From Neptunomonas phycophila (GTDB lineage: Bacteria; Pseudomonadota; Gammaproteobacteria; Pseudomonadales; Balneatricaceae), in assembly GCF_001922575.1 (NCBI RefSeq), contig NZ_MRCI01000001.1:1612001-1676000 (forward strand): a stretch of DNA of 64,000 bases. The letters are read 5' to 3'. This document shows, one piece after another, positions 17,436 through 26,444 of the stretch; the stretch's first letter is position 1, and each line of letters begins with the position of its first letter. The translations under genes and the position numbers were made by a program. The notes beneath the pieces are model-generated. The model ran no database searches. It saw only the letters and a program-made list of their open reading frames with translations, and was not told the DNA's origin.

Positions 17436-19262
17436 TTAACGTTGTAGGACATAGGTCCCTGGCGCATCACACAACCCCCTGTCGTGCCACTGAGTGCTTA
17501 AACTTTGATGGTTTTGCTGTGGTGCGGAATGCTCTGCCAACCAAGTGTGCCATCGCGGCCACCAAGAGCCTTCAACTGGACTATTCTGGCTGATCCAAGA
17601 ATCGGGGTCGATATACCTGTCAGCTTCATTTTGTCGTGCAATGCGGTAATGACGATGCTTATGCCCTGGTTCACTAACGATTCCCGCATTATGCCCCCCG
17701 CTCGTCAGCACAAAAGTCACTTCTGGGCTATCCGATATTAAATGAATTTTATAAACCGACTGCCAAGGCGCCACATGATCTTTTTCCGTACCTACGGAAA
17801 AGATTGGAACATGAATATCACTTATTGCGATCGGCTTTTCATCAACAATATAGCGACCAGAACTCAGATCGTTATTCAGGAAGAGCCGACGTAGATACTG
17901 GGAATGCATTTTATAAGGCATGCGCGTTAAATCGCTATTCCATGCCATTAAGTCATTCATGGTCGATGGTTCACCTAAGAGATATTGGTGCACGATTCTT
18001 GACCATATAAGATCGTTAGACCTTAAAATCTGAAAAGCTCCGGCCATTTGAGAGCCATCGAGTACGCCTTGGTCCCACATCATTTTCTCAAGATAAGAAA
18101 TTTCACTCTCGTTGGTAAACAGCATAAGCTCGCCAGCCTCCGAAAAATCAACTTGCGCAGCAAAATGCGTCATGCTTTTAAGTCGATCATCGCCATCTCG
18201 TGCCATGGTGGCGGCGGCAATAGAAAGCAAAGTCCCCCCCAAACAATAACCGGCCGCATGAATTTTAGTTTCAGGGCATCGAGAGCTAATGGCATCAATA
18301 GCCTTCATGACGCCTTGCTCTTGATAATCGATCATTTCAAGGTTTCTGTCATCCGAGGTAGGATTGAACCAAGAGATCATGAATACGGTATGGCCTTGAT
18401 CAACGAGGTATTTAACCATTGAGTTATAGGGTGAAAGATCCAAAATATAATATTTCATGATCCACGCAGGCACTATCAAGACAGGCTCAGGGTAAAGCAT
18501 CTGAGTTGTCGGTGTGTATTGAATTAACTCCATTATATGGTTGCGGTAAACCACTTTGCCCGGTGTCACAGCAACCTGCTGCCCCGGAATAAACTGTTCG
18601 GTACCTGCAGGAGGTTTGCCTGATGATTGCCGCTCAATATCATCCATTAAATTCTGCAAACCGGTGATTAAATTGGCCCCTCCTTGCTCCAGCGTGACTT
18701 GCAAAACTTCGGGATTTAACAATGGCATATTACTGGGCGAGTAGCGGTCCAAAATCTGGCGGGCTATAAATGATATGCTGCGCTCATCCTCAGCGGATAA
18801 GCCGTCTATGTTGGTGGTCGCATTGTGCCACCATTGCTGAGTAAGCAAAAAGTTTTGTTGTATAAAATTAAATGGCCAGCGACTCCAGCCTGGATGGCTA
18901 AAACGGTGGTCTTGCGGCAAGGGTTCTATACAACAAGGGGCGCCATCTTGCATAGCGCTTTGAAGATAACGTGACGAGCGATAAGCCTTCCTGATACCTT
19001 TTTCAACCAGCTCTACTTGCTTACCTGGCGACAAAGCCAAATGAGAAAGCCATGTGTAATATAGGCTACTCAACCCTGCGGGAGATATTCCAGCAGTTGA
19101 CCGAGCCAACCCGGCTTTATAAGCGTTATCAATGGCTTTGAAAGAGAAGTATTGGTAATCATCATGTTCGACTGCAGGTTTGAGGGTACTATCAATAAAA
19201 TCGGTGTAAGCCTTGATGGCAGACCTTTGCGGTAAAGCAACTAAATTCGTTTGAGCGTCCAT
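17436..19262 (-). CDS. phaC: Class I polyhydroxyalkanoate synthase
   Basis: Polymerises hydroxyacyl-CoA, typically 3-hydroxybutyryl-CoA, into storage granules. The protein has 608 aa with an alpha/beta hydrolase core. The lipase-like box AAGYCLGGTL carries the nucleophile C340; the catalytic Asp lies in EKDHVAPWQS and the His in GGHNAGIVSEPG. The N-terminal 90 residues vary as expected. Class I length (about 590) and motif order fit; class III synthases are shorter and need PhaE. AGGAGAG precedes ATG 19262. phaA, phaB and phaR are not nearby; a phasin gene lies at 63.2 kb. Confidence 0.96.
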   Translation of the reverse strand: MDAQTNLVALPQRSAIKAYTDFIDSTLKPAVEHDDYQYFSFKAIDNAYKAGLARSTAGISPAGLSSLYYTWLSHLALSPGKQVELVEKGIRKAYRSSRYLQSAMQDGAPCCIEPLPQDHRFSHPGWSRWPFNFIQQNFLLTQQWWHNATTNIDGLSAEDERSISFIARQILDRYSPSNMPLLNPEVLQVTLEQGGANLITGLQNLMDDIERQSSGKPPAGTEQFIPGQQVAVTPGKVVYRNHIMELIQYTPTTQMLYPEPVLIVPAWIMKYYILDLSPYNSMVKYLVDQGHTVFMISWFNPTSDDRNLEMIDYQEQGVMKAIDAISSRCPETKIHAAGYCLGGTLLSIAAATMARDGDDRLKSMTHFAAQVDFSEAGELMLFTNESEISYLEKMMWDQGVLDGSQMAGAFQILRSNDLIWSRIVHQYLLGEPSTMNDLMAWNSDLTRMPYKMHSQYLRRLFLNNDLSSGRYIVDEKPIAISDIHVPIFSVGTEKDHVAPWQSVYKIHLISDSPEVTFVLTSGGHNAGIVSEPGHKHRHYRIARQNEADRYIDPDSWISQNSPVEGSWWPRWHTWLAEHSAPQQNHQSLSTQWHDRGLCDAPGTYVLQR

Positions 19263-19490
19263 CTGACTCTCCTGTCAGTTGAGTGGCGTAGTACTATTAT
19301 CAATTAGCCTCTCGCTATACAACTTGATCTGAATCAGCCCTTGCTTTTAATTCATGTAACTGTAGCTGATTTAATAACAACCTATCTGGCTCAGAACATT
19401 TTCCATTTACTTGTTCCCTAGAATACTTATGCTTTACCGCTAGTACTGTTAGAATTGCGCCCCCAATGGAGCCAGACCAGCACTCATACT

Positions 19491-20747
19491 ATGGAAAACC
19501 GCACATCCGATTTAATGAAGTTCATCCCATTTCGCAAATCCGATCTAATCGAAATGTGTTTAGCACAGAACGATCTTGATAAAGCCCAAAGGCAACAATT
19601 TAGGCAAATTGCAGGGCAATTAACGCGGTTCATTCATGCTTCTTTCCTTACACAAACAGAGCAGCTTAAAGATACTTTTTCTCGCATTAACCCCGATGCT
19701 GACACCCAGCAGGTGGAATTGCCAGCTACAATGCACCACGAGCCATTGTCGTTTGTTGATCAATTGAAGGATTTATTGATCAAAGCGAACTACGATCAAA
19801 TTTCAGAATCCACGCTCAATAGAGCATTAGATGAGGCGTCTCTGTTTAAAGTTCAGTTACAAGTTGATTTTGATGACTTTGCCGAGGTGTTGCTGTTTTC
19901 GCGCAGTGAGCACAGCGCTTATGAAGACGTTCCTCGTTTTTTTGGCTTATCTAAAAAACGCATAGAGTTCACAACTTATGAACGCGTAGCAATTTATATA
20001 CGTTTAAATGAACACCTTGATGAAGAGCGCCAAAAAGCGTTGGGGTTAGAGCCGGGTGGAGTTGTTTTAAAATTATTCAAAAACGTACCCAAAGCCGATT
20101 TAGAAATGCTATTTCCAAATACGCAAATACGGATGCGCCTATTAGATAAGCTACTTATTGGAGTGCCCGCCGCCATCAGCGGAGGGATTGTAATCACCAC
20201 CAAGCTAGGCGGTTCGCTAATATTATTGGGTTCTTTATTGGGCTTCTGGTTGGGCTTACATAACGCAGAAGTTACGATCGATAACACAGCGCTTATCGCG
20301 TTATTTGCGGGCATAGGCGCACTTGGCAGCTATCTATTTAAACAGTTTAACAATTTTAAAAACCGCAAGTTACGGTTTGTTCAATCGCTAACAAAAAACC
20401 TATATTTTAAAAATTTAGATAATAATGCTGGCGTATTCCATCGTTTAATTGATGAAGCAGAAGAAGAAGAATGCAAAGAAGCTATACTGGCGTACTATTT
20501 TTTACTAACTTCTCCTATTCCGCTTCATGAAGAGCAACTCGATAGCGCTATTGAAACTTGGTTAAAAGAGCGCTGGGTGGCCAACATTAATTTCGAGATC
20601 TGCGATGCCATGCGCAAGCTAGTGCAAATGGGGCTTGTTACAAAAAATGATGACAGCTCTTTAACAGCTCTGCCTCTAGAAAAAGCAAAGCGGCAACTTG
20701 ATTTGTTATGGCTAAAAATGGGGAATGGTACAGAGGTGCTCAACTAA
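19491..20747 (+). CDS. DUF3754 (TMEM143-like) membrane protein
   Basis: A protein of 418 aa from ATG 19491; a TTG at 19455 in frame is less likely and neither has a clear ribosome site. The N-terminal region, with FRKSDLIEMCL and KVQLQVDFDDFAEVLLFSR, matches DUF3754. Two hydrophobic segments lie at about 225-285 (LIGVPAAISGGIVITTK and LLGSLLGFWLGL, then ALIALFAGIGALGSYLF). The C-terminus is cytosolic-looking and resembles a winged-helix arrangement (ETWLKERW, MRKLVQMGLVTK). Function unknown in bacteria. It converges on the 51-codon gene at 20776-20931. Confidence 0.82.
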   Translation: MENRTSDLMKFIPFRKSDLIEMCLAQNDLDKAQRQQFRQIAGQLTRFIHASFLTQTEQLKDTFSRINPDADTQQVELPATMHHEPLSFVDQLKDLLIKANYDQISESTLNRALDEASLFKVQLQVDFDDFAEVLLFSRSEHSAYEDVPRFFGLSKKRIEFTTYERVAIYIRLNEHLDEERQKALGLEPGGVVLKLFKNVPKADLEMLFPNTQIRMRLLDKLLIGVPAAISGGIVITTKLGGSLILLGSLLGFWLGLHNAEVTIDNTALIALFAGIGALGSYLFKQFNNFKNRKLRFVQSLTKNLYFKNLDNNAGVFHRLIDEAEEEECKEAILAYYFLLTSPIPLHEEQLDSAIETWLKERWVANINFEICDAMRKLVQMGLVTKNDDSSLTALPLEKAKRQLDLLWLKMGNGTEVLN

Positions 20748-20759
20748 AACTAAGAGCTT

Positions 20760-20818
20760 CCAGCAGAAACCTGTTTTAAGTAGCCGCCATGCCGCCATTT
20801 AAAACAGGCCACTGCTGG
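20760..20818 (-). other. Long hairpin covering the 3' end of a 51-codon gene
   Basis: CCAGCAG and CCTGTTTTAA on one side pair with TTAAAACAGG and CTGCTGG on the other: 17 pairs around a three-by-three internal loop, with a loop of about 19 bases. Neither strand has a following T run. On the minus strand the hairpin contains the last codons and the stop codon of the small gene. Confidence 0.75.
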
Positions 20819-20931
20819 CCTTTATGTTTGCGAGTATCCCCGCGCTTTAACTGTTTCTTTTTGTCTTTAAAAACAGCACTTTTCTGATAATTTACGGCAT
20901 GCTTTGCTACCAAGTTCTTTGTTTTATTCAT
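20776..20931 (-). CDS. Small basic protein (51 aa), DUF7230-like
   Basis: Starts MNKTKNLVAKHAVNYQ and continues FKDKKKQLKRGDTRKHKGQQ; highly basic, Lys-rich, no membrane segment. TAGGTAGGT lies upstream of ATG 20931. The pattern VAKH, then DRKK/DKKK, then KRG-x-x-x-KHKG recalls a family of about 50-residue gammaproteobacterial proteins of unknown function (DUF7230 from memory). The message ends in a strong hairpin overlapping the stop codon, which recalls the arrangement of arfA. The protein itself is not clearly ArfA. It lies just downstream of the HDOD gene's stop-side neighbour region and converges with the DUF3754 gene. Confidence 0.65.
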   Translation of the reverse strand: MNKTKNLVAKHAVNYQKSAVFKDKKKQLKRGDTRKHKGQQWPVLNGGMAAT

Positions 20932-20966
20932 AGTCCAACCTACCTATACAAAATGCATATATTGGG

Positions 20967-21866
20967 TCACTGACCAATACTTTCAAGCAATTGCTGGCAC
21001 TTTTGATACAAGACAGGTAAAGCATCTACAAAGATTTTGATAGGCAAAGAGGCGCTTACAATTTCAGGTCTTAAGCAATTAACCTGAACATAATCGTATA
21101 ACTTTTCGTTTGTCCAATCTTCCCAATCCGGGTGTTTAGCCAGCAACGCACTCACATGATCCGTAAAGGTCATGAGGATAATCAGCTCTCTAAACTCCTT
21201 TGGTAATTTTGCGTTGTTACAAACCGTGTAATGATGGTGATGGCGTGTAGTATTACAAATCAGTTCAGGCATACGCCAGCGCCGACACGCCAAGTACCCT
21301 ACTTCACAATGGTTATAGCCTAAGGTAGCCGTTTCTACTTCAGGATGTTCCTGAGGTGTAGCCCAACTAGATGCAACCGTTGCTTCAAGTGCATCTGGCA
21401 CTATATCCATCATTACGAAACGACCTAAGTCGTGAAATAAACCGGCCAAATAGGCTGTTTCAGGATTAACAGTGAACGTAGGAGCCGTGCGGCATAAAAA
21501 AGAGCTAAACGTAGCCACTTGTATAGAATGTCGCCACAGCTGTTTACTGTCATCCGTTTTAGGCACAAATACTTTAGCTACAGACTTTGCGGTAAGTAGG
21601 TTAACAACACGCAAAGCACCCACTCGTGTAAGTGCTGTCTTTAAATTAGTTATTGCGTGATTAGGTGACGAGCTAGCCGAATTAGCATAACTGATAATGA
21701 AGCTTGCCAGAGGCGGATCCGCCTTTGCCAGACCAAGTACCATCTCATAGTACTTTTCATCATTTTGGTCGTGAGTCATTAGCTCAAAAAGTACATTAGG
21801 GAGCAACGGCAAACGCTCGATATGCTGGTGAATATACTTTAAGTCGGCTACCGCTTGTTTGTGCAT
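20967..21866 (-). CDS. HDOD-domain signalling protein
   Basis: A 299-aa soluble protein covered by one HDOD domain (about 10-215), with IERLPLLPNVLFELM at the start, AVTRVGALRV-like ALTRVGALRVVNL in the middle, and AGLFHDLGRF preserving the His-Asp of the related HD family. HDOD proteins act in bacterial signalling, often with cyclic-di-GMP or chemotaxis elements, and usually lack hydrolase activity. No output domain is attached. A run RHHHHYT near residue 210 is unusual. Monocistronic in appearance, 36 bases upstream of the small basic gene on the same strand, so the two could be co-transcribed. Confidence 0.88.
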   Translation of the reverse strand: MHKQAVADLKYIHQHIERLPLLPNVLFELMTHDQNDEKYYEMVLGLAKADPPLASFIISYANSASSSPNHAITNLKTALTRVGALRVVNLLTAKSVAKVFVPKTDDSKQLWRHSIQVATFSSFLCRTAPTFTVNPETAYLAGLFHDLGRFVMMDIVPDALEATVASSWATPQEHPEVETATLGYNHCEVGYLACRRWRMPELICNTTRHHHHYTVCNNAKLPKEFRELIILMTFTDHVSALLAKHPDWEDWTNEKLYDYVQVNCLRPEIVSASLPIKIFVDALPVLYQKCQQLLESIGQ

Positions 21867-22151
21867 GTGCTTTTAGGTTCCTAACAATCGCCTGCAACGC
21901 TTGCTGATTGATATCGCGTCATTTCTTTTAGATAAGTTATCGGTCCCGATAGCTATTTATTGAGTAAAACCCTTCATAGCGAACATTATAGACCTTTAAA
22001 GACTCGGTTATCACATTAAGTCATCTATCGCTTCACAGACTTACCTATAAGGCAGTACATTAAAAGCTATGCTTTCATGCTAATCCTATCAATACCCATG
22101 AAAGGTTTAGCTTTCCCTAGACGGCCATTTTCATATAGAACAGAGGTTTTC

Positions 22152-23945
22152 ATGGACAGATTAATGCCCCTTTATTCAAATAAGCCAACATCACCTCTCA
22201 TAAAAAAAAGAATTGCTAGCCTTGTCGCACCCTTATTGGTGTTCTCTGTATCCAGTGCAGTAGCCCAACAGTCTGACTACATAGAACCCGAGCAGGCATC
22301 AGGTTTACACATAACAGCAAGCCAAACTGGAAAAGAGTTTATGTTGGCCACAGCCAACCCGTTGGCTACTCAAGCGGGGTTCGATGTATTAGCTAAGGGT
22401 GGCAGTGCCATCGATGCCATGGTATCTGTACAAGCCGTACTGGGCCTCGTTGAACCGCAATCTTCTGGGTTAGGAGGCGGAGCATTTTTAGTTTATTACG
22501 ACGCTAAAAACAAAAAACTAACGACCTACGATGGCCGTGAAACTGCGCCTAGTAACGCAACTCCAGAACTTTTTATGGAGAACGGTGAACCCTTAGCTTT
22601 TTATGATGCTGTTGTCGGTGGTCGTTCTGTAGGCACCCCCGGTACCGTTAAGTTAATGTACGATACTCATCAAAAATACGGCAAACAGCCTTGGGAATCA
22701 TTACTGGAGCCCGCCATTACACTAGCTAAGGAGGGATTTTCAGTCTCTCCACGCCTTGCAGGGGCCATAGCGGATGATGAAGAGAGACTCAGCCGTTACA
22801 CTGATACTCAACAATACTTCTTTACCCCGCAAGGAGCCCCCCTACCCGCTGGCTACCTCTTAAAAAATCCTGAGTACGCAGAAACACTGTCATTATTAGC
22901 CGCTAAGGGGGCTGATGCGTTTTACACAGGCAGCCTTGCTGAATCTATTGCTAAAAGAGTTCAAACGGCCGAAGGCAATCCTGGGGTTCTAAGCAAAGAA
23001 GACTTAGCAAACTATAACATCATTGAGCGGGCTCCCGTGTGTGCCCCCTACCTGAGCTATGAAGTGTGTGGTATGGGTCCACCTAGCTCTGGCGCATTAA
23101 CCGTTGGCCAAATACTCAGCATGACTACCTCATTTGATTTAAAACAATGGGGGCCAAATCATCCTAATAGTTGGCAAGTTATAGGGGATGCGACTCAATT
23201 GGCATTTGCTGATCGTGGCTTGTACATGGCAGATAGCGATTTTGTGACTATGCCTGTTGGTTTACTAGATGCAAATTACCTTGCTGAACGCGCCCGCCTT
23301 ATCACACCCGGCACTCCATTAAGCAAAGCAGAACCCGGGCAGCCTACTTGGAAAGATAAAGCCGTTGCCTTAGCCCAAGACCAAGCCATTGAATTACCTT
23401 CAACAAGCCACTTTGTAATTATTGATAACAAAGGGAATATCGTATCCATGACAACCACCATTGAAAATGGCTTTGGCTCACGGCTCATGACAAACGGGTT
23501 CCTTTTGAACAACGAACTGACTGACTTTTCGTTTGTACCTAAAGCCGATGGTAAGCTTGTCGCTAATCGAGTAGAGCCTAACAAACGACCTCGCTCGTCA
23601 ATGTCCCCTACTATTGTTATGAAACAGGGCCAACCTGTTCTGGCCATTGGCTCCCCGGGTGGCTCCCGAATTATTAGCTACGTGTCAAATGCACTCATCA
23701 GGCATTTACTCTGGGACGAGCCTTTACAAGACTCATTGAATAGCCCGCATCTGATCAACCGTTTTGGCACTTATGACATAGAAGAAGGCCCATCAGCAGA
23801 CCAATTAGCCACTTCTTTACAGGAGATGGGTTATAAAGTTAACCGCCGAGCTCTTAATTCAGGCCTCCATGCCATTAAAATCACACCGGATCAGTTAATC
23901 GGTGCAGCCGACCCCCGACGAGAAGGCGTCGTTATGGGACGGTAG
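22152..23945 (+). CDS. ggt: Gamma-glutamyltransferase
   Basis: A periplasmic N-terminal nucleophile hydrolase (597 aa) cleaving or transferring the gamma-glutamyl group of glutathione. ATG 22152 is chosen as AGAGG lies five bases upstream. Signal peptide 1-38 ends AVA. The precursor cleaves itself before T418 in PSTSHFVIID, giving large and small subunits; the T-x-H pattern and following SMTTTIENGFGS fit. The small subunit carries IGSPGGSRI, the oxyanion and substrate loop. Length matches E. coli Ggt (580). Monocistronic; an imperfect hairpin follows the stop. Confidence 0.96.
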   Translation: MDRLMPLYSNKPTSPLIKKRIASLVAPLLVFSVSSAVAQQSDYIEPEQASGLHITASQTGKEFMLATANPLATQAGFDVLAKGGSAIDAMVSVQAVLGLVEPQSSGLGGGAFLVYYDAKNKKLTTYDGRETAPSNATPELFMENGEPLAFYDAVVGGRSVGTPGTVKLMYDTHQKYGKQPWESLLEPAITLAKEGFSVSPRLAGAIADDEERLSRYTDTQQYFFTPQGAPLPAGYLLKNPEYAETLSLLAAKGADAFYTGSLAESIAKRVQTAEGNPGVLSKEDLANYNIIERAPVCAPYLSYEVCGMGPPSSGALTVGQILSMTTSFDLKQWGPNHPNSWQVIGDATQLAFADRGLYMADSDFVTMPVGLLDANYLAERARLITPGTPLSKAEPGQPTWKDKAVALAQDQAIELPSTSHFVIIDNKGNIVSMTTTIENGFGSRLMTNGFLLNNELTDFSFVPKADGKLVANRVEPNKRPRSSMSPTIVMKQGQPVLAIGSPGGSRIISYVSNALIRHLLWDEPLQDSLNSPHLINRFGTYDIEEGPSADQLATSLQEMGYKVNRRALNSGLHAIKITPDQLIGAADPRREGVVMGR

Positions 23946-23964
23946 TTACAACCCTTGTGTTTAA

Positions 23965-23994
23965 AGCGGCCTTTAATGATTGTTAAAGGCCGCT
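23965..23994. terminator. Hairpin after ggt
   Basis: AGCGGCCTTTAA and TTAAAGGCCGCT form a 12-base stem with a six-base loop. No T tail on either strand, so termination is only likely. Confidence 0.55.
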
Positions 23995-24108
23995 AAACTC
24001 CATGTTCGCGCAACTCTCTCAATCGTCCTCACACCCTCGCTTTCAATATTATCTAGCGCTTCATGTTCTCCTACAACAAAGCCTTTCATAGCACCACCGA
24101 CAAATACA

Positions 24109-24127
24109 AATGAGAAACAATTGCATT
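24109..24127 (+). promoter_or_regulatory. Fur box 1 upstream of fagA
   Basis: AATGAGAAACAATTGCATT matches AATGATAATCATTATCATT at 14 of 19 positions and overlaps a possible -35 element TTGCAT (24121-24126; -10 TATCTT at 24144-24149). Confidence 0.6.
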
Positions 24128-24152
24128 AACGCGATAATTTAGCTATCTTGGT

Positions 24153-24171
24153 TTTAAGAATCATTATCATT
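24153..24171 (+). promoter_or_regulatory. Fur box 2 upstream of fagA
   Basis: The 13 bases AATCATTATCATT (24159-24171) match the Fur consensus exactly; the full 19 match at 15. It overlaps the expected transcription start, so iron-loaded Fur should repress. Confidence 0.75.
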
Positions 24172-24182
24172 AGCATTTATTT

Positions 24183-24626
24183 ATGGCACAGAACAGATTT
24201 ACCAATACTTACTCACAGATGTGGTTACGGAATCATCAAAGAAAGTTGAGACAAGCAATCAGAAACGCTTCGCAACCTGATACCCCTAACCTTATTAACG
24301 AATGGCTTCAGCTTGAACAAGAGCTGCTCTGTCTATCTGGTTCGTATTTTACGGTTTATGCAAACCAATGCCGGTTGTTATTAGAAACTGTTTGCGACGA
24401 GTTCTTACCTAGCCATTGGCGTTGTTGCTGTTTAGATGCCTTGAATAAGCCACTACTCAACATGAAAGCTTATGCTCGTAGCGCTAATGAAATTCAACAT
24501 TACAACGCACTAGCTAATGAGATACGCACCATGACTCATTATTTAAGTGCCGGACTATCACATCAAGCCTCAACATTTAATGGCCAATCTACAGGAGCAA
24601 GACCGCATGACAACGACACGTATTGA
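24183..24626 (+). CDS. fagA: FagA-like protein, first gene of the Fur-controlled fumC-NiSOD operon
   Basis: A 147-aa soluble protein of mixed helical character with a triple Cys (WRCCCLDAL). Function is unknown even in Pseudomonas, where fagA heads the Fur-regulated fagA-fumC-orfX-sodA operon. The identification rests on position directly behind two Fur boxes and before fumC, plus size, not on a motif. No ribosome site precedes ATG 24183, which lies only 11 bases after the second Fur box; the transcript may be nearly leaderless or the true start may be ATG 24219. It overlaps fumC by 20 bases. Confidence 0.65.
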   Translation: MAQNRFTNTYSQMWLRNHQRKLRQAIRNASQPDTPNLINEWLQLEQELLCLSGSYFTVYANQCRLLLETVCDEFLPSHWRCCCLDALNKPLLNMKAYARSANEIQHYNALANEIRTMTHYLSAGLSHQASTFNGQSTGARPHDNDTY

Positions 24627-25986
24627 GCACGACAGCATGGGAGAGTTAGCGGTACCTGCCGATGCGCTTTACACAGCTCAGACACAGCGTGCTATTAACA
24701 ACTTCCCGGTCAGCGGAACGCCTATGCCCGTTGCGTTCATCAGTGCACTAATTTTGGCGAAGTCTGCAGCTGCAACCGCCAACACACAACTAGGCTTGAT
24801 CAACAAAGCAATGGGAGATGCCATTGTCAATGCAGCGGATAGCTTATTGGAAGACCCAAACTTTATACGCCACTTCCCCGTTGATGTGTACCAAACAGGC
24901 TCTGGTACTAGCTCTAATATGAACGCCAATGAGGTACTTTCGACCCTGGCTTCCAAAGCATCTGGCTTGACCATAAACCCAAACGACCACATAAATTATG
25001 GGCAAAGCAGTAACGATATTATTCCGTCGACCATTCATATCAGTGCTGCGATAGAGATGCATTTCTCTTTACTCCCTGCCCTGCACTATTTATCAACGGC
25101 GATTCGTAATAAAGCCGCTAGCGTCGATAACTGCATTAAAACAGGTCGCACACATTTAATGGATGCTATGCCTGTCCGCTTAAGCCAATCGTTGGGAGCT
25201 TGGGCCACGCAAATTGAAGATAATATACGTCATCTTGAAGCCTTACTTCCCAGCTTACTTCAGCTAGCCCAAGGGGGAACAGCCGTTGGTACAGGTATTA
25301 ATGCTCATCCAGATTTTTCAAAGGAGTTCTGTGCGGCGCTAAGTAAGCAAACCGGCCTAGCATTTACCCCATCTGAAGACTTTTTTGCCAGAATCGCGTC
25401 ACAAGATACGTCCGTCGCTGTATCAGGGCAACTTAAGACCACAGCCGTCAGCATAATGAAAATCGCAAATGATTTGCGCTGGATGAACTCAGGGCCTCTG
25501 GCAGGTTTAGGCGAAATAGAATTGGAAGCCCTGCAACCAGGATCATCTATTATGCCGGGCAAAGTTAACCCTGTAATACCTGAGTCTGCAGCTATGGTTG
25601 CCGCACAGGTTATCGGGAACGACACCGCCATTACCATTGCCGGCCAGTCTGGTAATTTTGAACTTAACGTTATGCTGCCCTTAGTGGCCAATAATTTGCT
25701 CTCTAGTATTAACTTGCTCACTAATACAGCTCGCTTACTCGCTGATAAAGCCATCTCAAGCTTTGTAGTGAATGAAGATAAATTAAACGAAGCGTTAGCA
25801 CGCAACCCTATTTTGGTGACGGCACTCAACCCAATTATTGGATACGCAAACGCGGCCAATATAGCAAAACAAGCTTACAAAGAACGTCGCCCCGTTATTG
25901 ATGTCGCTGTTGAACATACTGATTTATCACGAGAGGCATTAGAGGAGCTGTTAGATCCAGCAAAACTGACATACGGCGGCTTATAG
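24607..25986 (+). CDS. fumC: Class II fumarase (iron-independent)
   Basis: Interconverts fumarate and malate in the TCA cycle without an iron-sulfur cluster, so it can replace iron-dependent fumarase under iron limitation or oxidative stress. ATG 24607 (459 aa) is chosen with CAGGAG nine bases upstream; the longer frame from 24547 is antisense-free but lacks a ribosome site and exceeds the family length. QTGSGTSSNMNANEV, GRTHLMDAMPV and the signature GSSIMPGKVNP (about 312-322) are present. It overlaps fagA by 20 bases, consistent with translational coupling and Fur control. Confidence 0.96.
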   Translation: MTTTRIEHDSMGELAVPADALYTAQTQRAINNFPVSGTPMPVAFISALILAKSAAATANTQLGLINKAMGDAIVNAADSLLEDPNFIRHFPVDVYQTGSGTSSNMNANEVLSTLASKASGLTINPNDHINYGQSSNDIIPSTIHISAAIEMHFSLLPALHYLSTAIRNKAASVDNCIKTGRTHLMDAMPVRLSQSLGAWATQIEDNIRHLEALLPSLLQLAQGGTAVGTGINAHPDFSKEFCAALSKQTGLAFTPSEDFFARIASQDTSVAVSGQLKTTAVSIMKIANDLRWMNSGPLAGLGEIELEALQPGSSIMPGKVNPVIPESAAMVAAQVIGNDTAITIAGQSGNFELNVMLPLVANNLLSSINLLTNTARLLADKAISSFVVNEDKLNEALARNPILVTALNPIIGYANAANIAKQAYKERRPVIDVAVEHTDLSREALEELLDPAKLTYGGL

Positions 25987-26001
25987 GACAAGGATACCAC
26001 T

Positions 26002-26430
26002 ATGAAAAACTGGGAACTGCTAATTAATCAAGGCCGTGATGCCTACAGTGAAGAGCGCTTCAACCAAGCATTGTCAATTAATCAAAATGCGATCGAAATA
26101 GCATTAAATTTATTTGATAACGTTTTCGAGCTAGAGCCCGAACGTGCTGTGGCGGCTGTCGTTATCAGCTACTTCAACATCGCGGACGCTCATATTGCAC
26201 TCAACTCATGGAGCTCTGCTCAACAAGCACTTGAACAAGCGAGTTTATTTTTGCAAAAGCAGTTCTCATGCCTTTTCTTATCAGAGCTTCAACAAGTTGC
26301 CCTGTTACATGCGGCGTCCCACTTGCGCATTGAGTGGGCCAGTCTCATTCAAAAATCGAGCGCTGCAACACATCAGTCGCCCCCTGTAATGATCAAAGAA
26401 CAACTGGTCATTCAAAAATACAACCAATAA
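26002..26430 (+). CDS. Helical TPR-like protein in the fumC-sodN operon (OrfX position)
   Basis: A 142-aa soluble protein, nearly all helix, with TPR-like packing (LINQGRDAYSEERFNQAL, then FNIADAHIALNSWSSAQQALEQA). It occupies the place of orfX between fumC and the superoxide dismutase gene in the Pseudomonas Fur operon. Equivalence is inferred from position. It starts 16 bases after fumC with an AGGACAAGGAT upstream. Role unknown; a scaffold or metal-related accessory is possible. Confidence 0.75.
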   Translation: MKNWELLINQGRDAYSEERFNQALSINQNAIEIALNLFDNVFELEPERAVAAVVISYFNIADAHIALNSWSSAQQALEQASLFLQKQFSCLFLSELQQVALLHAASHLRIEWASLIQKSSAATHQSPPVMIKEQLVIQKYNQ

Positions 26431-26444
26431 CAAGGAGATCTATT

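Noticed and set aside
17180-17470. A 96-codon minus-strand ORF spanning the phaC 3' end and the gap after it
   Set aside because: It overlaps phaC in another frame, has no ribosome site and looks like a composition shadow.
26334-26444. N-terminal extension of the His-rich miniprotein from ATG 26334
   Set aside because: The extension lies inside the previous gene, while TTG 26445 has AAGGAG at seven bases and starts a clean signal peptide.
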